64,000 nucleotides of DNA from assembly GCA_023374045.1 (NCBI GenBank), contig CM041776.1, forward strand, positions 279,991,999 to 280,055,998. The letters are read 5' to 3'. Below, in pieces: positions 34,645 through 45,859 of the stretch; the first letter of the stretch is position 1; each line of letters opens with the position of its first letter. The notes under the pieces were generated by a model. The model did no database searches and was not told the origin of the DNA. It saw only the letters and a program-made list of their open reading frames with translations. This DNA is from Limonium bicolor (lineage: Eukaryota; Streptophyta; Magnoliopsida; Caryophyllales; Plumbaginaceae). The position numbers and the translations under genes were made by a program.

Positions 34645-36038
34645 GGAAAAACTATATTTTTTTTTTTGCTAATTCATGAAACGTCACTAATTAAAAGAAA
34701 AGTCATAAAATGTAACTATATTTTTATAAAGTCCATAAAATGCCACTATAGTCCTACTAGTTAATAAAGAATTTTTAAAATTCAAAATATGTTAAAATAC
34801 ATAAAAAATTCAAAATACAATAAAAATTAAAAATAATGTATAAAAATTAAAAAAAAATTAAAAATTTAAAAATATGAAAGTATCATATAATATTAAAACA
34901 AATAAATATTTTATTTTTTAAAATTTATCCAGTACCATAAAAAGAATATTGTGTTCTATACAAATAATTTATACCAATTCATATCAATTAAGTACCATAT
35001 TTTATACTACCAAATAAGTACCATACATTTTTAATTTTTTTTATCAATTTAAATTACTTCTTCGAAGTTAATTATTTTATATTTCAACTTATATTTTGAA
35101 ATTTAGTTTTTAAAATATATATTCTTTTTTTAGATAACTTTATGATCATAATATTTAAAGTTATCTGTATAATATAACATAATTTTTTAAAAATAAATTT
35201 TTTAAATATAAGTTAAAATTATAAAATAGTTTACTTTTGAAGAAATAATTTAAATTGATAGAAAATTATAATAAAAAATGTATGGTACTTATTTGGATTT
35301 ATAGTTCTTTATTGATATAAATTGTTTGTTTAGAAAATAATATTCTTTTAATGGTACTGAATACCTTTTAAAAATGAAGTATTTAGTTGTTTTTATATTC
35401 TATTATTTCATTTTTCTATAATTATTTTATATTTTTATTATATTTTGATTTTTTGTGAAGTTTTTATTACTTACACTACAACATATGAGTTCAACTGGGG
35501 CAATAAAAGTTGCACCAATAGATCAAAATATTGCTCTAATAGAGTAATTGGAGCATAATTAATCTTGCCCCAATTGATTCACTACAATAATCAATTTGGT
35601 GCAACTTTTTATTTCGCCCTAATTGACATGAACTATTAGTGCAATATAACATGCACCAATTGATCAAATACAAACAAAACAAATATATGTTGCACTAAAT
35701 TACTCTACTCAATTAGTGCAAGATATGACAGTGGCCCCATTTGATCAATAACAAAGAGAGCAAAATTTTGTAGGTGCTCTATTTGGTGGTGTTGTGCGTT
35801 GGTATGAACAACACAAACAGGGCATGTACACTACTTGCACTATTTGCTTACTAGCAATTATGAATTTTAAAAGTACTTTGTAATTAGTAGGGATATTTTT
35901 GTCTTTTTTCCATCTTGTCAATGAGTATAGTAACATTTTATAGACTTTTATAAAAATATAATGACATTTTGTGTCTTACTTTTTCTAGTCGCATTTTATG
36001 AATTAGCCAAAATATAATAGCATTTCATGTAATTTCCC
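34645..36038. mobile_element. Foldback/TIR element (about 1.4 kb) with nested CACTA-like remnant
   Basis: The ends are inverted: left GCTAATTCATGAAACG...CATAAAATG(C/T) against right (reverse complement) GGCTAATTCATAAAATGCG. A second inverted repeat inside, about 34925-35155 against 35160-35375, shares AATAAGTACCATACATTTTTAA. At 35474 a CACTACAACATAT terminus starts a segment with repeated CACCAATTGATC / TTGGTGCAAC motifs (35474-35760), resembling the subterminal repeats of a CACTA element whose other end I could not find. Confidence 0.55.
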
Positions 36039-36704
36039 ATTTTTTAATGACGTTCCTTTTGGTGTTGTTATTCTTCTCTTCTAGGCAGAATACTCGTCTA
36101 GCTGGATAGGGATAATTATAAGTTTTTTGTAAAGATCATAGTTTGGAGTTGGACATCTAGGTGCTTTTCTTCTTTTCAAGCATTTTTAGTCCTGTGCCGT
36201 AGTGTTGTTGATGCACGGAACTATGAGTGCTATCAATCGGAAATACAAGTGAGTGCAGTTTCATTGCTTGTGTCATTTTTTGTCACATTATTAAATGGAT
36301 TTATTTGATTAATTAGTTTTATCTTTCTGTATGTCACATATCAATTATCATATCAATTTTTAACTAAGTCACTATGTTTCAACGACAAAAGAATAGGGTT
36401 ATTCACATCCAAATAGAGCCTAATGATCGAAATCAGTTATTGGTGCTAAGGGACCGGCCCAATGGCATTAAAGCTAGCCCGTCATGCTGTTCATCAAGCA
36501 ACTAACATAGCAAGCCCATGAGGATGAACTTACCACAGTGGTAGTTCATTTTCGGATGGTCGGTCATCAGGCGGGCGGTAGTTCATTTTCAGAAGGTCAT
36601 CAGGTGTGGTTGCCATCGTGCTTGTGAAGTCCTTGGGTTTGCGGACAACAACTCCACTTAGATTGGTGCGGTACTAACATAAACCCAACACAAATATCAT
36701 TATA
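36039..36704. other. Unassigned sequence between foldback and CACTA element
   Basis: No ORF or repeat terminus recognised. GTAGTTCATTTTC(G/A)GA(T/A)GGTC is duplicated at 36541-36560 and 36580-36599. Confidence 0.4.
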
Positions 36705-36707
36705 TTT

Positions 36708-37798
36708 CACTAGTAGAAAACAGGTCTATTGTGACTGTTGTTTAGGGCCTATTTCGGCGGTTCTGAACCGTAGAAATGGAGGCCGCCGAAATAAGTGTGT
36801 GATCTTATTTCGGCAGTTCCTAGCTAACAACCGCCGAAATAGGTGTAATTAAAAAAACAATTGTTACTGTTGCCCCATCTTCAACCTTGCTAGTTAGGGT
36901 TGCAAATTTTCAGAGGCGCCGAGATGTTCCTTTCGCCAGTTAGGGTTGCAAAATTACAGAGGCGCGGAGAAGAGAGACACACATAGCATGTTCCTTGTTC
37001 TCCAGTTGCAAAATTACCGTGAGTAAAGAGATTGTAGGCGTGGAGCATGTTTCCATTTTCGCCAGTTCAGGTTACAGAATTACCTTGAGGCGCAGAGCAT
37101 GTTTCCTTGTTCGCCAGTCCATTGTTAAGGCGAAGAGAGGCGCGCAAAACATATTCCTTATTCTCCAGTTGTAAAATTACCTATAGTGAAGAGAATGAAT
37201 ATATTTGCAGACACAAACAAGAGAATGAAAACGTACAGGGCATGTATGGATTAATAAGTTAAGTTCGAGTATATTACCAGTTCGGGATGAACAACAACCC
37301 CGTCGTCAATCTGTTGAGCGAGATGCAGCACAAGAAGAGAATGAAGGGGAGGCAGAGGAGCAGAACAAGAAGAGAATGAAGGGGGGGGGGGACGGAGGAG
37401 CAGACGCAAGAAGAGAATGGAGGGGGAGCGGAGGCGCATACATGAAGAAAATAAAGAGAGAGAGGAAACGTGAGAAAAAAAGGCGGAGACAGACGCGATT
37501 TTTTAAAAATTTCATCCATTTCAGTGGTTCTTAGCTAGGAACCGCCGAAATAGACTAAAAAAACCGGGAATGTAAAAAATTGAAGGCGCCTATTTCGGGA
37601 CGACCCTATTTCAGCGGTTCCTATAGGTGTTTTTTTACACACACAATAATCAACGACCCTATTTCGACGGTTCCTAGCTAGGAACCGCTAAAATAGGTGT
37701 CTTTTTTTACACAGAGAATTTTTCGGGGCCTTATTTCGGCGGTTGTGAGTACAACCGCCGAAATAGGGGTGCCAAAATAGGCTTTTTTTGTACTAGTG
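36708..37798. mobile_element. Non-autonomous CACTA (EnSpm-type) element, 1091 bp
   Basis: It starts CACTAGTAGAAAAC and ends GTACTAGTG, with TTT immediately outside both ends (36705-36707 and 37799-37801), the 3 bp target duplication expected for CACTA elements. Both subterminal regions carry many copies, in both orientations, of CCTATTTCGGCGGTT, the probable transposase binding motif. The interior holds about 75 bp tandem units (GAGCATGTTCCTTGTTCGCCAG-like, 36920-37190) and purine-rich repeats (37325-37440). There is no transposase. Short C/T-rich ORFs on the minus strand at 37251-37519 are repeat translations. Confidence 0.9.
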
Positions 37799-37914
37799 TT
37801 TGGATTGACATATGTTAGTGTGAACTTCTTTTACTTGATTCTACTGTTCGGCTGGCCGACATTTCCTACCCGCCCCTTCACTTTTGTCTCTTTTCTTACT
37901 CTTTGTGACTTCAC

Positions 37915-38340
37915 ATTAAAATACTAATTCACAATATATATTTATAATACCACATAGATTAATAAAACTAAACAAACAATCAATATGCAAATTAATTGAT
38001 CTATTTATTAAAAATAATTAAAAGTATATAAAAATATGAATGTATATAAATTTATTAACATAGAAAGTTACAAAAATATAATATATTATTAAAAGTTACA
38101 ATTTCATTAAATAAATTCACACAACATTTCAAAAATTTGAAACTCTTGTTCTCTTTTCATCACACTTTTATATTTGTAAGAATTATAAAATTATAGAAAA
38201 TAGCAATATATTGTTTATACGTAGCAATTTCTACTTAAACAATAAATATTAAAATTTTATTGGTTATATAAATATTTTTATTTTCTTTGCTTTCTCATAT
38301 AGGTTTTTTTACTGTAAATTAACTACTTATAGTAATACAT
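37915..38340. repeat. Relic paralogous to the 28.8-29.4 kb foldback arm, lacking the Stowaway
   Basis: It aligns to 28780-29420 across the Stowaway site, e.g. TAAATTTATTAACATA ... CAAAAATATAATATATTATTAAAA and GAATTATAAAATTATA. A further AT-rich tail runs up to the Copia element at 38451. No gene. Confidence 0.65.
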
Positions 38341-38450
38341 TTTTTTGTGAATTTTTCCTTTTATTTTTTTAACAAATTATAGTTTAAAGTGTAATATAAT
38401 ATTAATAATTGTAGTACAAAAAACAGTAAACGTACTACATATAACTAACT

Positions 38451-39164
38451 TGATGGGATCGGGGTGCTGACCGAGTAGGTCTGAGGTGTTAGTCTCAGAC
38501 CAACTCTACTTGAAGAATAAATGTGTGCAGAAAATAATAACGCGGAAGCTTTTGTTTTAAATTGACGAGATAGGATTCTGCTTGTATTGAAATTCAATGT
38601 GAATTACAACCTAGCTTCCTATCTTGGGATTCGACAGAAGTAGTCTGTCTCATCCAACACTTGCTCTACTCTCGGCTTTGATCAATGCGTCACAAGAAGT
38701 AAAGAGGGGTGTTCTATGTGTGCTCTCTAGGTAATAAATACCTAAGCTGATTGACACTATCTCACTAAGATCTCTCAAGAATACTTTCTCTCTCAAAATG
38801 GTGTTTCTCTCTCTGAATAATCTAGAATGCACACCTCAACTAATTACAATCATATGCTTATATACTTGTTTAACTAAATCCTAAATCTTCGGTAAAGTCT
38901 TCATGTAACAGCTCCTTGATTTGTTTTCGCAAGTATCGGAGTCGTGGAGCTGTTTGTGCTTCACGTTCTCACGTTTGCGCATGCTCCCACGCATCCGAGT
39001 TTTCCGTAACCACTCAGTAGTGTCGCGCTTCTTGGCAGATAGGAACAAGTGAACAGATGCTTCTGCAGAGGTACTCGAGATGGTCAGTTGTGACAACCCC
39101 ATGTCTTTCTGCATTGCTACTTTGACTGAGGAGGCAATCATCTGCAAAACCTAAGTCTTCAACA
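38451..39164 (-). mobile_element. Copia-1 3' LTR
   Basis: The plus-strand copy begins TGATGGGATCGGGG and ends AAGTCTTCAACA. It is followed (plus strand) by the element's 3' non-coding zone with the env-like ORF further on. TSD TAACT lies immediately outside. Confidence 0.92.
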
Positions 39165-39295
39165 AATTCCTCATTTTTGCTGATGATGGCAAACTCAGTG
39201 TATCCAGCGTAGACTTGTGTTTTTGTAATGAATGTTCCTGCAAAAAGAATGGACAACAAGGCAGAGCAACTAGCTTGGGAGAACAACTCACTGTT

Positions 39296-39328
39296 TGTTC
39301 CCCCTTAAACACATATTCCCCCTTAAGC
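39296..39328 (-). promoter_or_regulatory. Copia-1 duplicated polypurine tracts
   Basis: The minus strand contains TTAAGGGGGAA twice, 6-7 nt apart, between the env-like ORF and the 3' LTR. Multiple polypurine tracts in this position are described for Sireviruses. The sequence directly touching the LTR (AATGAGGAATT) is a weaker purine run. Confidence 0.6.
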
Positions 39329-39628
39329 TGATGTAGTTGATAAGAGCAGATAAAAACCATAGTATGAAACTACTTCAAATACTACGTAGCAGAAATAGCA
39401 ACCAATCCAAAATAGATGAGGCCTTCAGAGGCACTCAACATCCACACATAGTTACCCGCAGACACCAGCTGCGGGATACACCGCTTCCCCCGTTTGCCAA
39501 CAGCAGGGGAAACACACAAAATATCCAAAAACATAATCCGAAAAAGTCATTAAAACAAACCACCAACACAAATCAAGAGTATTCAAAAGTCAGTACGTCC
39601 TAAGAGTTAAAAGGGGTGGGGTAAAGGG

Positions 39629-41470
39629 TTAGTCATCTCCTCCATCCATTCCTGTATCCTCATTCCGTGCACCATCTTCCCCCGAAGTCCCAGCGCCATC
39701 CATTGCCTTAGCCGCTTCCAGAGTTTCAGCAAAAGTTTCCCGGAACTCCTTCACCAGCTTCTGGACTCCTCCTGCAAAGATGTTCATCGTCTGTTTGTGG
39801 TTTTTATTGAGGACGTCGATGAGCATGTCAATCTTCTTGGATAGAGTGGTGAGGTTGTTCTCGATCGCTGCTACCCTTTCAGACAGAGAGGTTGTGTCAG
39901 GAGGTGATGTGGGTTTTGGTGGGGCTAGCTTTTTGGAGGGAGGGTTTGTCTTGGAGACCGACTTGATCTAGAAAGATGGGGTTTTGTTGTACAGGATTTG
40001 ACCAAGGATGTCAGTGTCTGTGATGCGACTAGCTTTGGAGGGATCAAGGACAACATTACAGTGGGTGAGGATTTTTGGGAGCCAGAATATATACCCCAGG
40101 GAGTGTCGGGGTGAGGAGATGGTTGAGGCTATGTGGTTAAGGATCAGTTTTGGGAGGTTTATCTTTTGATGATGGAGCAGACAATACATGATAGCAAGAT
40201 CTAGCGGGCAGACAAACTGGTTTCCTTCCTTTCTAGGAACTAAGTTTTTGATCACCAAGGTATGAAGCATTTGGTGGGTATTTGACAGAGTTGGTCGGTC
40301 CAGAGAGTGACCAACTCTGTTGTTTGGTAGGAAGAAGTCATAAACCTCTTTTGCACTTATGAACCATAGATCACGAAAGCCAGCCCTATCATAGAATTCT
40401 AGTCCGCTAGTTGGAATTTCTAGATGGGTTGCAATGGAGTTTGAATCAAGAAGGATAGCTTTATCATGTACCTCTGTCATTATTTTCCCTTTGCGGATGA
40501 CGCAATTCTGGTAGAACTGATAGGCCTCAACTTCATGGTAGGTCTGAATGCCGTGGAAGAGATGAATCCAGTTTTGAAAGCGAAACATCTCCTCGAACAT
40601 GTCGAACTCCATTGAGTGGAGCCAGTCCAGGTCGAGTAGCTTTCCTTTTACCAAGTTTTGGGACTCAGCAGAGTCGTTGGCCGGTAGGGAGTAGATGGCA
40701 GAGTGAGTATCGATCAGACCTAGTCGTTGAGCAGGAGATGGTGGGACAGACTCGGAGCGAGGATGGAGTCGCTTTCTAGTGGAAGTTGTTGCCGTGTCGG
40801 AGTCCGCTTGGGTTGAAGAGTTGGTGGTGCTGCGCGGCTTTTCCTCAGTTGGTGTTGCTGTGACTACAGGGGATGGTGCAGGAACAGGAGCTTCAGAACT
40901 GGGTTTTGAAGATGACAGAGGATTCTTGGCTCAAGATCTAAGTGTTCTTGTAGCTGGAGGTCGGGGGACATTGGATTTAGCACGGCGAGTTTTCTTTGAA
41001 GGGGGTGAATTTTCAGGGGCAGCTGGTTGGACTTCGAGGTCATGTACCTCAGTAGGTTCTTTAGCAGGGGAGTTGGGTTGTGGGTTCTGTGTTTCTTCAT
41101 CAGTGGGTGGAAAGGATCCAAACTGGAGTTTGGTCGGAGATTCGGTGATAGTGTCGGGGGTGGGTATGATCGGGGTGGTGGGTGGTGTCGATTGTTTGGT
41201 TGGAGATGGGGTGTTTTTTGATCGGGTGGATGTCGTAGTGTGGACAATGGTGGTGGGTTCAGTTGACACGGTGGGTAAAGTGGTGGTGATGGGTTGGGTG
41301 TCAATGGACATGGCGGGGGCTACGGCGGTGGAGTCAGAAGTGGAAGTAGGGGTTTGTTTGGCTTGGAGGATGGTGAGTTTGTTGATTAGGGCTTGGAGAA
41401 GCTGAGGATCATTTGGTAGTTCGGCGTCGGAAAACATGGTGTTGTGCTTAGGGTTAGGGTTTGAAGCCAT
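39629..41470 (-). pseudogene. Copia-1 env-like third ORF with 'putative plant transposon protein' type domain
   Basis: One frame of 613 codons runs 330 nt downstream of pol. It starts MASNPNPKHNTMFSDAELP, has a Pro/Thr/Ser-rich N-terminal half, and is broken by only two in-frame stops (TGA near 40933, TAG at 39970-39968). The central part, from LLDLDWLHSMEFDMFEEMF through YQFYQNCVIRKGK to ILLDSNSIATHLEIP and DLAIMYCLLHHQKINLP, resembles the globular domain annotated as 'putative plant transposon protein' or 'envelope-like' in plant genomes. The C-terminal part has a heptad-like segment (ERVAAIENNLTTLSKKIDML) and an acidic end. I see no signal peptide or obvious membrane span, so 'envelope' is a positional name only. 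Confidence 0.75.
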
Positions 41471-41800
41471 GGCAATCGGAGTTGATTGAAGTGGGCAAAA
41501 GGGTGGAGAAGGCGAAGAGAGGCAAAGAAATTGGGATGGGTAGGATTGGACGTGGGGAGTGAAAGATATTGACGTCGGAATATAGGCAGACGTGTTGTGT
41601 CAGGGTAGGAGTGGGCTGATTGGTTGAGCTGGGTTGTTGCGGATTATTGGGCGAAAATTTCACGGGAGGTTTTTCAGAGAACAAAGACTCTTGTTTTTAC
41701 GCCGGTGTTTTGTTTCTTTGACAGACAGACTAGGTCATCAGACATATTCATGCATTGCACCCAGATATTGAAAAACTAAGAGAAGGAGATACAACCTTAG

Positions 41801-43275
41801 CTAAGTCATACGGGTCATACCTAGGTGTGAACGTAATGCTTTGAAGGGACCTCGTTGTAATGGTTTGGTGAATATGTCTGCAAGTTGATCTGAAGTAGGA
41901 ACATATTCTAGTTGTATCTGCCCTTTTTCAACGCAATCTCTTAAGAAATGGTGACGAATTTCAATGTGCTTTGTCCTGGAATGATGAACAGAGTTTTTAG
42001 ATAAATCAATAGCACTATTATTGTCACAGAAAATTGTAGTACAAGTAGGAGGGATGAGATAATCCTGTAGTTGTTGTTGTATCCAGAGTATCTATGCACA
42101 GCAAGCAGCTGCGGAGAGATATTCGACCTCTGCAAATGACAAGGCTACCGTGTTTTGCTTCTTTGAACTCCAGGCGACAAGACAAAAGTCCCAAAAATTG
42201 TGCAGTGCCAGACGTGCTTTTTCTGTCTAATAAGGAGCTTGCAAAATCAGAATCACTATAACCCATTAGAGTGAAATCAGGAGTACTTGGGTACCAGAGG
42301 TACATGTCCTGGGTGCTTTTCAAATAGCGAAAGATTCGCTTTACGCTTTGTAGGTGTGATTCTTTTGGGTTTGCCTGAAATCTTGCACAGAGACATACAA
42401 CATAGAGAATATCAGGCCTACTTGCTGTTAAATAAAGGAGAGATCCTATCATACCTCTGTATATTGTAGCATCAACAGTAATTCCTTTTTCATCGAGATG
42501 TAGTTTCTCTGTTGCGGACATTGGGGTGGGTGTGGCTTTCGAATCCTGTATCTTGTATTTGAGTAATAGCTCGTGTGTATTTCTGTTGATGAATTTGAGT
42601 CCCGTTTTCTTGCTGAATGATTTGAAGGCCTAAGAAGAATTTTAATTCTCCAAGCGCACTCATTTCAAACTCTTTACTCATTAGATCAGAAAAGAATGAA
42701 CATAATTCAGGAATAGTGGATCCATAAATTATATCGTCGATGTAGATTTGCACAATGAGTATGTCTTCACCTTTGGTGAGAGTGAAAAGAGTTTTGTCAA
42801 CCTTACCTCGAGTGAACCCATGGGACAATAAGTAAGATGAGAGACGCTCATACCATGCCCGTGGTGCTTGCTTCAGGCCATATAACGCTTTATCTAGCTT
42901 GTAGACATACTCCGGGTGGTGTGGATCTTCGAATCCCGGTGGTTGAGCAACATAAACATCTCTGTCGATGTATCCATGTAAAAATGCAGTTTTTACATCC
43001 ATTTGGTAGAGCTTCATACCTCGATGAGCCGCGTAGTCCACGAGTATTCGAATTGCCTCAATTCAAGCTACTGGAGCATAAGTTTCATCGTAATCAATTC
43101 CTTCAGCTTGAGCGTATCCCTGAACTACCAGTCTAGCTTTGTTGCGAGAGATATTCCCTTGATCATCTAACTTGTTACGAAACACCCATTTGGTACCAAT
43201 TGGTTTATGGTTGGTTGGACAGGGAACAAGTCGCCAGACAGAGTGTCTTTGCAGAGAATGTAGTTCTTCTTGCAT
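41801..43275 (-). pseudogene. Copia-1 pol: reverse transcriptase and RNase H
   Basis: The reverse transcriptase begins with LVPCPTNHKPIGTKWVFRNK. A TGA (CGA in relatives) follows YAPVA near 43063. The frame continues with QMDVKTAFLHGYI, KALYGLKQAPRAWYERLS and the active site IYIDDIIYG (about 42744). A frameshift near 42560 leads to MSATEKLHLDEKG, GSLLYLTASRPDI and GYSDSDFASSLLDRKSTSG of the RNase H region. Another frameshift near 42180 is followed by the DIFTKPLQRGPFKALRSHLG tail, ending in TAG at 41803-41801. The motifs place it in the SIRE/Maximus-like Copia group. Confidence 0.88.
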
Positions 43276-43649
43276 GGCGAGTATCCAGTCATGATCCTGT
43301 AGAGCTTGTTGGACATTCTTAGGTTCGATTGTGGATAGAAAGGCATTGAAGGCACAGAGATTCTGATGGATCTCACTGCGTGTTTGAACGCCTTTGGATG
43401 GATCACTTAGGATTTGAGTAATTGGATGAGCGGAGGCTTGTTGAAATTTTCTTACGGAGGTTGATGGAAGACTAGTGGAGGGATCTGGTGTTTGGTGATT
43501 GTTAGGTGTGGTTGTGTTTGTAGTTTGCGGAGAAGGTAGTGGTTCGTGTGTGGGAGTAGGTGAGGCATCCTTGAATGAGTCATCAGGGTCATCGTCGCTG
43601 TCGGAGGATGAGTCTGTTGCAAGAGGTGTTTGTGGTGCAGGGATGGTAG

Positions 43650-44978
43650 CTACTGGTATTTCAATGAAGGTAGTATATGAGGCATCTTCATGTGGTTCAT
43701 TTGGGTTGTGTTCGCAGTCGCTAGAGTTAGAGAGTTCTTCAAAACGAATATGAGGACTTTCTTCAAGACATGATGTACGTTTATTGAGTATCCGAGGAAG
43801 ATTCCTTCATCACTTTTAGAAGCAAACTTGCCGAGATTATCTTTTCCATTGTTGTGTATGAAACACTTGCATCCAAAGCGCCGTAGATGAGTTATGGAAG
43901 GAGGACGTCCTTTGATAATTTCATATGGGGTTTTGCTGATGAAGGGATGAATTGACGCCCGATTCAAGATATATGTTGCAGTGTTGATAGCTTCTGCCCA
44001 GTATGAAGCTGGGAGGTTACTGTCTATGAGCATTGTTCTTGCCATTTCTACCAAGGTGTGATTCTTTCGTTCTACCACTCCATTTTGTTGTGGAGTACGA
44101 GCAGCTGATGTTTGATGCATGATTCCCTTTGTCCTGCAAAATTCTGAAAACTGGAAATTGCAAAATTTTGTACCGTTGTTAGAACGAATTGTCTTGACAG
44201 TAGTGGACAGTTTGTTAGTAATCATTTTGAACAGAGTTTCGAATTCAGAAAATGTTTCCGACTTGTTCTTAAGAAAGAGTACCCATGTCCAGCGCGAATA
44301 GTCATCAACGATGACTAGAGCGTACTTCTTACCACTCTTGCTTTGAACACGCATTGGTCCACATAGATCCATGTGCAGCATGTCCAGCGGAGATGATGTA
44401 GACATTTCTGTTTTACATGGAAAACTTGCTCTCGAATGTTTCCCTTGTACGCACGCAGGACAGAGGGTGTTGGTCTGGAAGAAGTTTGTCTGAGGGAGTC
44501 CGACCACAAGATTTTTGTTTTTGATTTTGTTTAGGAGTTTGTCATGTGCATGACCTAAACGAGAGTGCCATAAGGAGATATTTTTGTCCTGTACACTGAG
44601 ACAGAGAGTGCCATCTAGGTTAGGGTTTTCAAGAGATAGCTTGTAAAGATTGTTCACCCTTATACCAGTGGCTTTTAGAAGACCTGTTTGCTCATCAAAG
44701 ATTTTGCAGTCAGAGGCTGAGAAAAGAACAACATTAGAGAGATCACATATTTGAGAGATACTTAGAAGGCTGTGTCCAAGTCCATCTACTAAATTAACAT
44801 TTTCTATCTTAAAGAGAGAAGGATTACTGACGATTCCAATACCAATGATTTCACCATGAGCATTGTCGCTGAAAGTGACCTTTCCCCCATGGTGTTGAGA
44901 GAGAGTCGTGAACTTGTCAGGGTCTCCTGTCATATGTCGTGAGCATCCACTATCTAGAAACCAAGAGTAATTGTCCAC
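43650..44978 (-). pseudogene. Copia-1 pol: protease and integrase
   Basis: Aspartic protease motif SWFLDSGCSRHMTGD (residues 5-19) opens the frame. The GAG-pre-integrase segment LWHSRLGHAHDK precedes the zinc-binding CPACVQGKHSRASF. The integrase core follows: DMLHMDLCGPM, YALVIVDDYSRWTW, then IRSNNGTKF where the family has RSDNGTEF, and QQNGVVERKNHTLVEMAR. The second catalytic Asp is thus Asn and the nearby Glu is Lys. GYS at the end of the integrase C-terminal region is followed by a frameshift near 43770, so the last 40 residues of this frame are out of register. Confidence 0.9.
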
Positions 44979-44998
44979 GGTCTCTCCCTACAAGACAA

Positions 44999-45770
44999 TC
45001 AGGGGTCAGATTTTGGAACCCAGGCGAACTTGGGTTCCCTCTTTGAAACAAAAGAGCTGTGAAGATGTCGTGCTTTAGACAGAGTATGTAAACGTTGCAT
45101 ATTGAAGGATAAATCTCTGCCAAGCTTATGGCATGATGAGTGAATGTGCCCGTCGTAGCCACAGTAGCCACAAATTAATAAAGAAGGTAGATGAACATAC
45201 TTCTTTTGCCAATGAAATTTGTTTTCAAATTTTTCTTTTTGGAATTTTCTTCTTTGAAGATCGTTGGGTTTTAAGGCCATTTTCGGCAAATTGACTTTGC
45301 CTTTGTTTTTCAGCCAGTGAGGAGGACTCGATGATGAGAGTGATTCCATCTGAGACTTTTTAAGAGCGATATTCAGGGAATCAACCTCTTTCTCGAGTTG
45401 AACTTGTCTTTCTTTTGACTCACAGAGTTTGTTTTCAAAGAATTTTGGTTTTTGCATGGCAGCAACCTCACGAACAAAGGTAATTGGTTTGAAGAATTTT
45501 TGTGGAATTTTGGAATGATTTTTCTGTAGGGAAGAAACTTGAGTTTTTAAGGAGCTGATGAGACTGTGAGCATCTCTTAACTCACCTTCAAGTTTTTTGG
45601 CCTTTTCTTCAGACTTTTGCAATTTAAGACGATCGTTGTTGACATGACCTTTTAGCACATGAATTTCTTCGTAAAGAGAAGCTATTCTTTCTTGTTCTTC
45701 AGTTAATTCAAATTCAGGATGATTGGGGTCTATGTAGTAAGTAGATAAATCTAAAGAAGGAATAGCACAT
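44999..45770 (-). pseudogene. Copia-1 gag-pol linker: coiled coil and second zinc finger
   Basis: After the frameshift the minus frame encodes a charged, heptad-like segment (EEQERIASLYEEIHVLKG, then LKLQKSEEKAKKLEGELRD), a basic linker and a second zinc-finger-like motif CGYCGYDGHIHSSC. It ends in KFAWVPKSDP at 44999. This arrangement (coiled coil, CxxCxxxGHxxxxC, W-V-P-K) is common just ahead of protease in plant Copia polyproteins. Another frameshift and a TAG separate it from the protease frame. Confidence 0.8.
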
Positions 45771-45859
45771 AAGGTAGATTAAGCTTGATGTTCCCATCTC
45801 AGGTTCTTCTGAGTCAGAGTCTCCCCATGCTGAATTTGCTATCAGTGATGATTGCTCAC

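Noticed and set aside
37251..37519. Overlapping minus-strand Ser/Pro/Leu-rich frames
   Set aside because: Translation of purine-rich tandem repeats inside the CACTA element.
40779..41405. Plus-strand 208-codon Gly/Val-rich frame
   Set aside because: Antisense shadow of the Pro/Thr/Ser-rich part of the Copia-1 env-like ORF.
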